Shown one piece after another: positions 1 through 13,047 of a stretch of DNA of 64,000 bases. The translations under genes and the position numbers were made by a program. Position 1 is the first letter of the stretch; each line of letters starts with the position of its first letter. The notes beneath the pieces were generated by a model that was given only the letters and a program-made list of their open reading frames with translations, did no database searches and was not told the origin of the DNA. The stretch is from Tetradesmus obliquus (Eukaryota > Chlorophyta > Chlorophyceae > Sphaeropleales > Scenedesmaceae): the NCBI GenBank assembly GCA_030272155.1, contig CP126194.1, forward strand, positions 3,773,501-3,837,500, in the 5' to 3' direction.

Positions 1-3000
1 CATGGTGGCATGCTGCACAACCTGCCATGCACGTCCAAAGCAAGGAAAGCAGTGACAGCACAAGCAGCAGCACAGCAGGACTGCTAGCCTGATAAGGCAC
101 GCTGTCACAAACAGCTTCTGAATGCGCAGAAAAGGTTCTAGGCTGCCACCGTCTGGTGTCGAGATGGATAGACGCCGCGCACATGTCCTGTCACCCAGGT
201 GCTCACCACATGCTGCTGCTCCTGCTCCGACTTGCTGCCGGTGTCCTTTCCCCCTGCATGGAGGCTGAAGCATACTCCCATCAACGCAACCGGTCGTTCG
301 TAGCAATGATCACAACGTCCGGAAGCCTTGTTTTATGGGCTTGCGATCGAGTGTGCTGAATCGGAAGTGTTCACAGAAGCCATGCCAGCTTGTTTATCGC
401 TGAAACATTCCGTTTCTGCTTCGAAATGAGTAGGGTAAACGCGGCGGTGCACTGCCAACATATCAAGAACCCTGGACTCGCAGCAATGTTACTATCACTG
501 TCAGCAGTACTGCGGCCCACGCGAGGATCATCCTCGAGACCCCCCGGCCAATCCTGCCAAATTCTGACTGACGTCGACGTTTGGAAGCTCAGCAACCATG
601 CTGGTGAACAGAAGGAGTTGAAGGTAATGACGCAACCACATGCCTCAGCCTGATGCGAAGCTTCTGCATGTGTGTCCATGCACTGCACTGCCAGTAGACA
701 TTCGCATTGGCCATAACAGATGTTCAGAGGTTGAACACCAGCACGTCTGCACATGTTCTTTCGAGTGCCTGCTGGGCAACACCCCACATCGAGCATCCCT
801 GCCCGGCCCTGGTTGGTGGCACCAACCAAGCATATGCACATAGACGATGCTACGCATGTGTTCACTGTCCACCTTGCCCTGCTAGTGTGCATGGCCTGCG
901 CAACACAGCCCTGGTACGGGCAGGCAAGCGTCCTGCTGCACAACCACCATGAGTTGCCACCCTGCAGTAAGCAGCTGTGCGACACCAGCACGAAATTTTA
1001 TACATTTCATGTACATGTGGGGCAGTCCAGAGCGTGCCGACAGCTCCCGCACAACTGTGCTCACCACAATCACACACCCTCCGTGTGGTGAGCGCATCTA
1101 CAACCAGCAGTAGATATATCTACCATGCCAAATGAAGAGCTACCAGCCTTCAAATCCGCATACGCAGTGCAGGAAGCACCTATCTGTAGCGCCGCCAAAC
1201 AGCAAAGCGCCATTTGCCTGGCAGTCTGCGAGGAAAGCTGTGCAGACATGCTGCCTGTCTCTAGCAGCCTCTGTGGTGCCAAAAATCGACATCGCCAAGC
1301 AGTCGTATACACCGACAATCGCCAAGCTTCAATACCATTACGGCAGAAGCAACCTGCTCTTGCATGCACCTAATGTGCTGGAGCTGCAGCAGACGCCATT
1401 GACCTGCCACGGCAGTGCCAAATGATACAGCGCAGATGAGGACAAAGCACTGATGTTTGCATCCGAATGGCTCATGCTAGCCACCCATACACAACTGACC
1501 CCTGGTAGATGCGTCGTTGACTAGCATGCCACCCGGTACAAGACAGCAGCACCACAGATCGCAAGACAGCCATGACTGTGTGCCTAACTATGCACTACTG
1601 CTGACTGATGCTGAGGTGAGGTGCTGATAACACCTCTAAAAAAACGATCTGGATGGTCAGCAGCTATGTAACACATTGTGGGATAGGGCTTCATTCCGGC
1701 AACATCATGCGGGGCGAATCAAGCACCCGACAGGCCAAGCAGCGCCCAGCCACCACACAGCCCAGCGACAGCCCAGAAAAGCCCAGACACCCATGCCCAA
1801 CCAGCCCACCAGCTGAAATTGCCTTCAAGGCTGCGGCAGCGCGCGTGCAAGCAGCGCAAGACGTACTTGTTTAGCGTCTACCATGCCTCTTGGTGAACGC
1901 GGTGCTGTGACTGCCGTTGGCGGCGCTGCAGCGGCAGGGGCTGTACATAGCGTCCCATCCGCAGCATCCACAAACCAACAACTGTGTGAAAGGCTTTGGC
2001 ATACGGCAGTGTACTGCCTGTAGAAACAGCCAAGCTTCCAACATCTCACACTTGATGATGCGCATGAAATACGTGCACTGTGATCTACTGTTTTTGATGA
2101 TTGTAGTTTATGATGCGAGACAAAATGACATTCAACCGGGCTAGGTGCAGACGCACAGCATTTGATCCCAGGACAGTGGTGCACGGCAGGTGATAAAATG
2201 ACACAGCCGGCACTGCTGGTGTCGCCAACAAGCAATCATTGCTTGGGGGCGGTCCGCACGGCCAATCATCAGGGCTATGCAACATGTGGCAACATCAAAT
2301 ACGCATTCACCCATGCAGGTATGCACACACCATCCCACAGAGAGCAGGGCAACACCACAATCGAATGGCAGTGTAGCCTCCAGCAGCCTGTTTGAAATGA
2401 AAACTCAGCACAGTTGAGGCGTGCTGTGTTGCAGGCGCCGTAGTGGCGAGCGCGCGCAAAAGGCATGCACACAGGGCAAAAGATGGCCATCTGTGTGAAG
2501 GATGCATAGCAGAGTCTCTGCCAATGTCCATGCAAAACTATGCTGAACGCATGCAGTGTCGCCAGAACAAAATGCCTTAGTTTAGCTGTGCGTGCAACCA
2601 AGCCGTCCGAATGCATGCTAGCGCCATTCGCCTACAGCTCCAAGACGCAGCCTGCATGAAATCTGTAAGCATCAGCAGAGGCAACAAAGCAGCAGATGCC
2701 CACCATTGGCTGCTGCGTACACACACCTTCATCACCAGACATCTGTCTGCAGCTGTTGCACCCAATGCCGGGACACCTGTTGTGACCCTAACACCGCCCA
2801 AGGTGGATGCGGTACGAGCAACATTGTGCTGATGACAGACACACACACCACTCAGCCCAAGCAAGGCCATCAGCAGTAACATATGCACACCACGAAGACA
2901 TCATAGCACACACACATGTGCCTAAACAAGGCACTACACCAGTAACATACGCTCGCCACGAAAACACTACAACAGCACACACATGTGCCTAAACAAATGC

Positions 3001-3236
3001 TACACCAAGTTTATGCTATTACACAGCTCAGGACGCGTGCAATCATGCAAAACATAGCTACCACCGGCATGCTACATATGATGTAGTATGCATCAAGAGA
3101 CCCACACACACATGCGCGCAGAGCAGGTCAAACGCGGAGGCAAAAACATACATCGCTGTATGCCCAATGCTGCTTAAAAAGCAGCATCAAGCACTCAAAT
3201 GGTACACTGCGCAGCAACTGGCGGCCATTTCGGCTG
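1..3236. other. Stretch without a supported gene
   Basis: Several open frames of 60-206 codons occur on both strands, the longest at 371-991 (-), but none shows a recognisable domain, homopolymer-rich exon style or convincing splice partners like the genes further right. I see only a short tandem duplication near 2875-3006. It may be intergenic DNA or hold an unrecognised gene or a 3' untranslated region. Confidence 0.4.
2875..3006. repeat. Two tandem copies of a ~66-bp unit
   Basis: Two adjacent units start with AGTAACATA and end with a tract reading ACACACATGTGCCTAAACAA followed by CTACACC. They differ by scattered substitutions, so the duplication is not recent. No function is seen. Confidence 0.75.
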
Positions 3237-5970
3237 CTAGTGCCGCGGTTTTGCGCTTCTGTCCAGGGCATCTTGCACCGGGCCACTGGCACTTGAGGGT
3301 GTAGCAGTTGACTGGGGATGCACGCGGCCCGCATTTTGGCCAGCCGCTTTTGCTGGTGTGACTACTGGCCCAGCACGCAAGGCTGCTGGTGCCGCCCGCA
3401 CCGTTGCTGGTGGTGCACGCACAACGCCCGTGGTAGCAGGTGCTTTCGAGCCCGCAAATGCTGCCTGTGAGGGTAATGCAAATGCAATTTTGGGTGTTGC
3501 AGGCTGAGCTGCAGCAGCAGCAGCAGCTGATGTGGGCTTGCCTGCAGGCCCTGCTGGTCTTGAGGCTGCTGCAGGTGCAGGCGTGTGTGCGCGTGGCCGC
3601 ATCCCAGCAGAGCCATTGCTGACAGCTGCTGCTGTTGCTGCTGCTGGGCGCGACGGCAGAGTGGCAGCTGCTTGCTGAGGAGAGGCCACAGCTGTAGCTG
3701 CTTTGGTGGTGCCTGCTGTGTTGCGTACATGGGCGTTGCTGGGGGCGGGCGGGTGACTCGTCCGCCTGCTGCCAGTGCTGCTTGTCTTGGTGCTTGCATT
3801 GGCAGCAGGTGTGACGGTGCCAATGTGAGCTGGGGTTGCCTTGGCAGCAGCAGCAGCAGCTGCACCTGCTGCTGCAGCTGGGTTATTGGCAGCAGGTGTG
3901 ACCTTGCTGATGTGAGCGGGGGTGGCCTTGGCAGCAGCAGCAGCAGCAGCAGCTTGAGCTGCAGCTGGGCCGTTGGCAGCGAAGGGGTTACCAGCAGGCA
4001 CGCCAACTGGCATGCCTGCACGCATCGCCACTGACTTGACGTAAGGTGGCGTGCGCGCTGTGCTGCTGGCTGCGCTGGCAGCTGCTGCTGCAGCAGTGCT
4101 GCTCGCACTGCGCACGCTGGCTTCGTCAGTGATCACGTCACCAACTGTCTCACTGGGCACGTGAGTTGCATTGCTGTTGGTGCTGCTGCCAGGGCCTGTG
4201 TTGCCCTCAGGTTCAGCATCTGACTCATATTCTGGGTCAGGACGATCATCCACACTGCCAGAGTTGTTTGGGTACATGCCCGGAGGTGGCTGCAGCTGTG
4301 GAGGCTGCTGCTGCTGCTGCTGGTTGGCCGTGCCTCCCCTCTGCTGTGCAAAGTGCTCGTCGAAGCCGCCGCTTTGGCTGGCATCCAGCTGTGCGTAAAA
4401 GTCGTTCCACTCCTGCAAGCATACATACGGCATACAGCGTGGCAGTGTACACTCTCGGAAATTTGACAGGTTATTGGAAGCAAACGCTCGCCTGTTGTTG
4501 CAACAAGCATGCAGGTGACCAAACGCAGGAGGAGCATGCTGCAGCATCCAGTGCTCCATACGTTCACCACAACATGCAACGTCTACCTGCTGCAAAGTCC
4601 ATACTTCTGTTGTAGTTCTGCACAACATCCTGATGACGTTGCAATCAAGCACAAGCACGAGCCACATGATTGCTCACCTTAGTGCCCAGCTTGGCATCCC
4701 ACGCAGCATCTTGGTCGATCATCGCCTGCGTGAACCTGTCTGGTGCGCCGTCCACGCTGTGGTTGTACGGCAGCTGTTGCAGCTGCACAGCCACGCCAGG
4801 CAGCCGCTGCAAAAAGGCAGCCTGGCTCTGCAGGTTGTACGGCTGCTGAAAGTTCCCGCCAATCTTCATGGTCAAAGGGTTGACCAGGAAGTAGCCACAC
4901 CAGGTCTTGTAGTGACCTGGCAGCAGGCCGGCGGTCGCTGCTGCTTCCGGGTCGCCGACTGGCTGATTGATGATGTCAAGCGCTGACGCTGGTCCTCCTG
5001 CAGGCAGGGATGCAGGAGGCATTGAAGACACATTGCCAGCAGCGCATGTCGCAACAAAGGTACGCTGATTTGGTTTGCTGCAACAGCTATAGAGTAGGCA
5101 AAGCTGCAATCAGCATCAACTGCTGTTCGACACTGTGTACTTCTGCTGCTGGTGCGCGGCTGCTTGAATCGCATTGTGGAGAGCATGTGCAGAGCATCAC
5201 AGCGCAATGCCAGTCATCCTGTGCAACTGCCCACTGCGGCAGGATAACACATCACACCAACATTGCATCTTCAGCACATCACAGCACACCTCATCATCAG
5301 CAGCAGCAGCAGCCATGCTGAGCAGCTCACCCGGCTCCTTCCAGCTCCAGTTGCCGTTGTCATCTCTTCGCACCAGGTGGAAGTCATTCTGCCAGCAGTG
5401 CGCAGGGATGCAGCTGCGGTTGCGCACCAGCAACCCTATGTAGTGGCTGCCTGCAGGAGCCGGGGCAGCAGATAGTGCCTGTGCCCGTGGCACTGGCACC
5501 GCCCCGTCTGCCAGCACTGCTGCTGTCATCAGCTTGCAGGACTTTTCCTGCCCCGACATGAGCGCGTCGGTGACTGCTGCGCTGCTCCTGCCAGGGATGC
5601 AGAAGCCATCGCGGTAGATGTTGAGAGCGTAGCAGTAGCAGTTTGTGTTCATGCGCCACTCGCTGGCCTTCTTGGTCCATTTTGTGTAGGTGCCGTTGCT
5701 CTCCTGGCGGTAGTAACAGGCGTCCAGGGTTGCTGCTGCGGCGTCGCTGCCAAAGCCGGCGTCTTTAACGCACGACTGCTCAACGAGGTTGTACTGGTCT
5801 TTCAGCTTGCTGTCGATGTTGCTGACTGTAAGTTTGTATGCCCTGTTCCATTTTGAGAGCTCCAGGGGTGGTGCAGCTGCAGCAGCCTGGGGCAGTGGTT
5901 GCAGGAGACCCACTGCATATGCAAGCAGCAGCCCAGCTACAGCCGCACGTCCAGTCACCTGGCAAGGCAT
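3237..5970 (-). CDS. Secreted or membrane-targeted protein, HYIGLLV/GYFLVNP domain, Ala-rich tail
   Basis: Three exons, 5970-5331, 4997-4678 and 4412-3237, join in frame through GT-AG introns into about 711 residues. The chosen ATG begins an N-terminus with a hydrophobic stretch ending in Ala-rich sequence, which fits a signal peptide; an in-frame ATG 39 bases upstream is possible. Residues about 30-320 are Cys- and Trp-rich. They contain HYIGLLV, QNDFHLVRRDDNGNWSWKEP, then INQPVGDP and TWCGYFLVNP. This spacing recalls a family of uncharacterised proteins with a 'H-W-x-R ... G-x-WSHKPG ... DP' core (recalled, not searched). The last exon is a low-complexity Ala/Thr/Pro region of about 390 residues with poly-Q near its start. 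Function is unknown; secretion followed by a disordered or glycosylated tail is inference. Confidence 0.72.
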
Positions 5971-8122
5971 GCTTGTACCCGACAGAGGCTCTACCCTGCA
6001 ATCAGTCACGAGACAATGTTGTCAGTCGTCACACTGCTACAGCACAGCAAGTTCGTTGGTCTCAAGGTGCCTGCTAACACCTGCTGGCAGCTGTTTCGAA
6101 ACTTTAACTGTCTATGACTTTGAATGTACCTGTCGCATCGTGCTGCATTGCGTCGTAGACGCGACAGCTCAGCACTTCATTTGAGCTCTTTTGCGCTCTT
6201 TTGCTGTTGTTGCCTGATCCAGGCATCTCCCCGCCCGAAATCAATTAAACTGTCAAAGCATTACCTTGAGTTGCCTGCAGCTGAGTAAGAACCAGCTGAG
6301 CTGCCAGGGACAGCAGTTGCGTCCGGTGAAAGCCCAGGCACCTGATGGCAGGCTAGACGGCCTCGTGATCAGCAGCTCAGTACTTTGATATCAAAACATT
6401 TGGATTGCCTTCAGGTTTGGGTCGTGGGATTGCAATCCTTGGTTTCCCGCCTTTGAAAATGATATGAAATGTACGCTGTGCCAAATGCTATCAAAAATTA
6501 AGGAGTCTTCCACTCCGTATCCCGGACGATTGTTTCTTTGCTTGTGTGCTATGCACGCGTTGTTTCGCATGCACGCATGGTGTGCAAGTGCTACTGTCAC
6601 AGTTGTACAACATGTTGCACTGATGAATTGGAGTCCGGCCACCCACCCACCCCTCCCAGCCCCTACGAGGCACTTCATTGCCTTTGTTAACATTGAGAGG
6701 CATCCACTACTAGAAAAAAATACTGTCCGTCCGTCCGTCAGTCAGAAGCCTGGCTTAGGACCTGGCCGTTGAACCCCAGGGCGATCCGAAAAAGTGCAGA
6801 GGACGCAAACGAAGGCGCGAGAGCAACAGATAATAGTTAGTGTAGACATGTGAAGTCGTTTCGAAGCCGTGGGCTGGGTGCAGCGGTGTTCTGTTGCTGG
6901 GGTGCTATGCAAAACATCACGGGCTACAGCAGGAACAGCAGGCAGTGAAGCAACAATATCTGAAAAGCGATGGCGTGAGAATATTACTTTCAGCGAAAAG
7001 CGAACGGGATAGGGATGATCATGGGTGGCTGCTAAGATTGCAGGTGTTGCAGTTGCTGCCTTGAGGACAGCACCAGCAAGCACGGGTGCCTCCCATCCTA
7101 GATAAGAGTGACGTAGTCACGGGAAACTGCTAGTCATTCCGAGACTTTGTACAGGGAAACACCTGCACGCAAGCTCTGGCAAAGTCAAAACCCCACGACC
7201 ATGAACACCAGAAGCCGTTTAACCTGGCGCAGAGGCAAGCCTGGACTTCGTAATTTGCCGTTTTGCTCAAACTTATTGCTGAAAAAAAAACGAGGCAGCG
7301 ATGATGCCCTGATTCGACGTATTTTGAGACTGTTACTGCCCCACGACGCTCTGCAATGCCTGCGCCTCGCGCGCTCAAACTTCAGCTATATTTGCGGATG
7401 AACACTTGCTTTGCACTGAGTCCTTGAGCGCCGTCACAGCCTTAGCTGAGCCAGAGCAATTCGAGTCGGAAGAGCAGGTGTAACACGAAAATTAACGCTG
7501 GCCGGAAGGCCACAGTCTCCGTCCTCATTCTATTCGTCCGGGTATATAGTACATAAAATAACAGAAGAGGCCAGCGCTTGCGCCCCTTTCACAAGCTATT
7601 GGAGGTCGCTTTCTTGCTGGACCCGAACCACACCAATATAGTGATAACCGTACCACCCAGCCTGCGACATGGCACCGCGACGATTATGGTAGGCGCACAC
7701 AAGGTTGACACACTTTGGTATGATCTGACGCCAGGCGTGGCGTTGGCCTTGCGACTGCCCCAGGCTGCAGATGACTCTTCACTGCTCTCTGGTCACTTGC
7801 ACACAATTTTCTTCGAAGTGCCTGCTTGTCACCATGGAGCCAGAATCTCGTGCCCCAGCTAATATCAAACATGCGACATGCATTAGGACACAGCAAAACA
7901 GCCAGCCAGGTGACAGGTGCTGCTTTGCTTGCCAACACACTGCGACTGGCGGCACTGAGCTGCACACCTGCTCGAATGGTAAACTGCCTGCACCAATCAT
8001 CCATCACACTGCCTGCACCATTCATCCATCACACTGCCTGCACCAATCATCCATCACACTGCCTGCACCAATCATCCATCACACTGCCTGCACCAATCAT
8101 CCATCACAGCATTTATCGCTCT
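5971..8122. other. Intergenic stretch with no convincing gene
   Basis: Lies between the start of the secreted-protein gene and the 3' end of the Rieske oxygenase gene. It holds a short (CCGT)n run near 6727, a TATA-like GGGTATATAG near 7540 and small frames at 7147-7401 and 7578-7862 that I cannot assign. A 26-bp minisatellite sits at its right end. Confidence 0.4.
7983..8107. repeat. 26-bp minisatellite, about 5 copies
   Basis: The unit CAATCATCCATCACACTGCC plus TGCACC repeats head to tail with one variant (ATTCATCC). It lies just 3' of the stop codon of the minus-strand Rieske oxygenase gene, so it is probably in its 3' untranslated region. Units abut with no spacers. Confidence 0.9.
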
Positions 8123-10598
8123 TCACATCTTTGACGGGTGATGCTTGTCATAATCCACAAACACAAAGCTCTGCAGGATGCGGCCAAGCGCAGCCCACAG
8201 CCCACCAGCCAGCCCACCAGCAGTCGCCAGCCCCACCACCACAGCAACACCCCAGCCCAGCACGCCACCGCTGCTGCTGCTGCTGCCGACCACACCAGCC
8301 GCCAGCAGTGCTGCTGCTGCTACAGCCGCACCCCCTGCCAGCAGAGCCACAACAGCAGCTGCCTGCCTGGCGACATGCAAGCGCTGGTAAGCTGTGCGAC
8401 ATGCTTTGCACTGCTGCGTGTGGCTGTGAAAGCGGTCCAGCAGCTGCTGCCTGCTGCGAGGCTGCGCAGGGCCAGCGCCCATGTATGGTGAGGCAAGTTT
8501 AGCTACTGGGGGCCCTCCGCCACCATACTCTTTGAGCCAGCGCATGAAGGCAGCAGGGCCGGCGTCAGCAGCAGCAGGCATGTACACGCGGTCATCGTGG
8601 GACCTGCAAGAAATGCAGCACAGTGCAGGCAGCAGTCACGGTGGTTTAGGGTGGGTGCACACATGCATGGCATGGTGTTCTCTTGCCCAGCGCACGGAAG
8701 CGTTCTCTCTTTTGTAGGCGTGATGATGCCCTAGGGCATAGGCCAGCTGAGCCAATGCGCAGCCATGCAACACTCAAAGGCTCACAGCACAGAAAGAGCA
8801 GCATTTCACTCGTGCCCTAAGCCGTTGCATGTACGCAAACCTGCCAGCCAGCTACACTCCATCTTGCAGGCACGGGAACAATCACCCACAATACTATTTG
8901 AACACACACCGGTTGATGTCCACGCTGCGCTGCATCGCCAGGTCAGCATCCACCAGCAGGTGGCTGAACATGTGCCACGCCCACACGGGCCGCACAGCAC
9001 GCAGCAGCGCGTGCAGCTGGCCCTTCAGTGTACGCGGCGGCACCACAGGCCGCCCGCTGCTGTTAGATGCTGTGCGCTTGGCTGGCTGTGGAGTGAGGAA
9101 AGCATGGTACTGCCTGGTGGTTCCAATGCCGGTTGGCACGATGTATGCGACGCCTGCGCTACCGCCGTAATCGCGGCGCGCGCCGCAGGGGAAGCGGATG
9201 GTGTCCGTGAACTGCCCGCTGGCCTCACTGCAAGCAGCGGCAGTGGCGGCAGCAGCAAGCAGGCAACAGCAGCAGTCATTGCTGCACTGGAAGCGGATGT
9301 TGTGTGTGAACTGCCCACTGGCCCCACTGCAAGCGGCAGCAGTGGCAGCAGCAACAGCAGTCACCGCCAGTCTATAGTGCTGTATTTGAGTGAGCGAGCA
9401 AGCACCCAACAGCAGAGCCACAGAAGTGGTAGCTGTAGGGTGCTGTGCAATGCGATACACCAAGCCGGACTTAGTGTGCCACGTGCAACGCAAACGAATT
9501 GATTATGTGCACCTGCGCGGCTGCTGCACGGCTCGCACCTGACGGTGCACCCATTATCGTCATCCGCTGCCGCTGCTGCTGCTGCAACTGCTGCGCGGCT
9601 CGCACCTGACGGTGTATCCAGTTGGCGTCATCTCCTGCAGCTGCATGGCCAGTGGCTTGGCGTACTGCCTGTTGCTGAAGCCGGCACCATGGTGCAGCAC
9701 CGTGTCATGGCTGCAGGCACACAGCAAGCAGGTGTCAGGGCCAGAGTGACTACAGGACGCTGTCTATCACACAGGTGCCACAAGGCAAAGGGACATGACA
9801 TCCCAGCAGCTGCCACCCAATGGCAGCAGCAGCAGCAGCAGGCAGGCACGCAGGGTTGGGCGACATCTGCCCTGGTGATGGCATCTGCAGCTGCCCTTGG
9901 TTATGCACAGGGCACAGTTTCAAGCCGCAGGATTGCAAAGTATTGAAAAGATGCTTAGCCAGCGGCCGCGCATCCGTCTGCATCAGCTGCCCACCTGGCA
10001 TCGTTGTATGCGTTCTCCTTGACAGCCAGCCAGGGCGTGGGCAGGTCCCTGCGACAGGCCACACGCATGACGTTAAACACTAACAGCACAGCGTAACATG
10101 AGATTGTTTGCATGCGGCGTACGCGCCATATCTTGAAGCTGATGAGCAGCCACCATGCTTGGCAAACACACGTGCCTGGGATGTCTTTCTGTTGCTGTCA
10201 GGCACCTGCTGGCATTTAAGGTGAGGATGAAAATGCCTCGCCACTCAACAGTGCAGCTGCCCACATGCAGGCACACATGTGTACACAGTATGTAGAACGA
10301 CACTTCGACCCGCAGCCGCGGATACGCAGCTGCAGCGCTGGCTCTGGCACCGCACCTGAAGTACCAGCCGTGCCTGCTGCTGTGTGCTGCTGCGCCGTGC
10401 TGCTCCAGCTCAGGAGCCAGGCCTGGCCAGGCTGACTCAGCCACTGACTCAGCAGCAGCAGCAGCGCTGGCATCTGGCCACACCCAGCTGCAGCCATGGC
10501 GCAGCATGAGGCATGTGTTACCAGGCAGTGCGGCAGTGCGGCAGAGGGAAAGGCAACAGAGCTTGGTTAATGCTGGGTATGATAGTCGCGTTGCTGCT

Positions 10599-10629
<31 letters not shown>

Positions 10630-10748
10630 ATGATGTCTGATGATGGTGACAATGGGTATGGGTATGGGTAATAGTGCTACTGCTGGCACGCCTGCTTGCC
10701 AGACCATGACAGCAAAGCAACCTGCCTTCATGAAGCAGGCTGTGTCCC

Positions 10749-10780
<32 letters not shown>

Positions 10781-12052
10781 TGCGGCAAGGACCCGGTGGC
10801 ACCTGACCAACCCTGACACCATGCAAAAAGCACCCACAGCACCAGCAGCAACACGGCTCTGCAGCCGCATGTTTGCAAGCCCTGCATTACTCACAGCAGC
10901 CCTTCCCGTGCTGCTGTGGGGTAGCTAGCCACGCAGGCCTTGCGGCTGTTCATTGTCTGGCCCTGCGGCAGCTGCGGGATGCCGCTGCATGCGCCGCTAC
11001 CCTTAAAGGTCCAGCCATGGTAATTGCAGTACAGGTGTCCGCTGGCGTCATCAATGCGGCCCTCAGAGAGTGGGGCCAGGCGGTGGGGGCAGCGGTCCTG
11101 GAAGGCCCTGCAGGCACAGCACATGTCACATATGGTAGGCCGGATGCGGCTGCATGTGCGCAGTAGTGCAGTGCTCACTGCGGTGATTTGCTCCTGCGGC
11201 TGTCCTGGAGGGCCCAGTGTGTTCATGCAGGTGGTGCGGAGGCTGCTGCTTATGTACATGCGTGGGTAATACCCCTACATTCAGCAGTAAACGTGCCAGG
11301 CTGTCATATACATTTTGTGTGATTTCTGCCCTGCTGCAGGTTGTGATACAGGGGTGAGGCACATAGTTGTTCTGTGTTGATTTGCATCGAACAGTTTACG
11401 GTAGCTTGAGGCTGCTGCAGGATACACATGTCCAACATTCTGTGAACGTACCCTGTCTCACCTCCACTGTCCTGCGGCCCTGTCCCACCACACTGCTAGT
11501 TTTTGAAAAAGGAGTCACCCCTCAGTGAGGCACATAGAAGCTCTGTATTGCATTGCATCAGATGGTTTACTGTAGCTTGAGGTTTCTGCCGGATTCATGA
11601 TACACAATCTCAACATTCTGTGAAGGTACCCTGGCTCACCTCCATTGTCCTGCGGTCCTGTCCCACCACACTGCTAGGTCCATGCCCAGCAGTCTGACCT
11701 GGCAGGGCAGTGCTGGGTCCAAATCCTCTAGCACTGCAACAGGATACCAGGCTTTGAACCAGTCAAACTGCTCTTTGGTCTGCTGCTGCTGCGCTGCAGC
11801 TTCTGCTGCAGGAGCAGCGGTACGCCCTTGCGGTTCATCAGCAGCAGCGTTGCTGTCTTGCCAGCTGTCCTGCTGCTGGTTGTCCACCACTGCTGGAAGC
11901 GTCTGCCGGCCATTCACTGCATGCGGTTGCCGTTTATTTGGATAATTCAACCTGTACAAGTGAGGTATCTGCTGTGCAAGGGCCGAACTGCGTCTATGGC
12001 AGGTGGTAGTGGTAGGTGAGTGTGGCACCAGCATCATGCTCAAGCAGCACAC
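8123..12052 (-). CDS. PAO/TIC55/PTC52-like Rieske iron-sulfur monooxygenase
   Basis: A multi-exon minus-strand gene. Exon 1 (about 12052-11649) ends with a segment containing WFKAWYPVAVLEDLDP. The next exon (about 11117-10887) carries the Rieske centre CPHRLAPLSEGRI...CNYHGWTF, with Cys-x-His and Cys-x2-His ligands. Then come LLWVWPDAS, RDLPTPWLAVKENAYNDA, and SHDTVLHHGAGFSN, which supplies the mononuclear-iron pattern D-x2-H-x4-H. The last exon (about 8605-8123) has RWLKEY, the C-terminal Cys-x2-Cys signature CKACRTAY, two hydrophobic segments and the end FVFVDYDKHH. This order is that of the chloroplast family that includes pheophorbide a oxygenase, TIC55 and PTC52; the exact substrate cannot be told. 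The N-terminus, with a probable transit peptide, is uncertain: an upstream exon is possible. Several exon edges are duplicated in introns. Confidence 0.85.
9191..9388. repeat. ~99-bp tandem duplication of an exon edge
   Basis: The segment starting GAAGCGGATG at 9191 recurs at 9290 with the following GTGAACTGCCC and CACTGCAAGC blocks. It copies the start of a Rieske-oxygenase exon (coding ASGQFTDTIRF in one copy and ASGQFTHNIRF in the other) together with CAG-rich flank. A further short duplication (GGCTCGCACCTGACGGTG) occurs at about 9530 and 9599. Confidence 0.8.
11355..11676. repeat. ~172-bp tandem duplication spanning a splice donor
   Basis: Two diverged copies (about 11355-11499 and 11527-11676) both start GAGGCACATAG and end CCCACCACACTGCTAG. 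The right copy contains the end of exon 1 of the Rieske oxygenase and its GT donor; the left copy carries the same donor-like sequence inside the intron. Confidence 0.85.
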
Positions 12053-12495
12053 GGCTCAAGCCCAGCTCGCCTTCTGCCTAGTAAAATGCTGTCATAAATT
12101 TTGATATGGAAACAGCCTAGGTCACCGTGTGCCGAATCAACCGAACAGACCGGTGGGTGTGTCTGGGTCAACTGGAGCAAGTACGCACAAACGCGACGCG
12201 CAATGATGTTAGGGGACTAGCTGGCATTTTCTCGCATCAAGGACTTAGAAAATATGTGGGCAGCTGCACCTAGAAGCTCTTTTGGCCTGCACCCTAGGTT
12301 GCACCCTTTGAGGTGACACCGTATTCCTCAGCCTTTGCTGACGAGTCTCGCAGCACTGGTACATGAAATGTAAGCAATAAAATCCATGAGATAACTTTCG
12401 GGGTTGTGGCGCCCCAAACCCTTGGCCACAGCCTGTGCAGGGTTGTCCATGGTTACGCCCACCAGTGGCACGACGGTGCGTTACACTTGCAGCTA

Positions 12496-12796
12496 TCACT
12501 GGGCAGGTTTAGTGGCAGGCAGCTGGCCATACAAGCTGCTCATAGGCACACTGTGCCCAGCCTGCTGCTGCTGCTGTTGCTGTTGCTGCTGTTGCTGCTG
12601 CTGCTTTCCTGCAAGCTTCTGCCTCAAGTGGTGGGGCACCAGCATGGCAGCAGCACCCCCTGACCAGCTGCGGGCCATGCTCAAGCTGCTGCTGCTGCTG
12701 CTGCGCCCCAAGCTGCTGCCGCCGCCTGTTTCCTCAGGCTGCTGCTTTGCTGCTGGCTGCAGGGTGTCACCAGCACTGGCTGCTACTGTGCCGTCA

Positions 12797-12841
<45 letters not shown>

Positions 12842-13006
12842 GTCCTGATTGCCTGGTCTGTGGCTTCCTCAGCAGCGAGTGTTCCAGCTGCTGCTGCTGC
12901 AGCGGTGCTGCTGCCAGTGGTGGCTGTAGCTGGTTCACTGCGGGCTGGCGGCGGCTCATTGCTCCTGCTGCCTTGCTCTGCTGTCCCACCGTTGGGTGGC
13001 TGCTCG

Positions 13007-13047
<41 letters not shown>

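Noticed and set aside
371-991. 206-codon minus-strand frame
   Set aside because: No domain, no splice partners, and overlapping frames of similar length on the other strand.
7147-7862. Two plus-strand frames after a TATA-like box
   Set aside because: No recognisable domain and no clear splice linkage; support is too weak to call a gene.
7983-8107. Repeat array that might be read as CRISPR-like
   Set aside because: Units are 26 bp and directly adjacent with no unique spacers, in a eukaryotic genome; it is a minisatellite.
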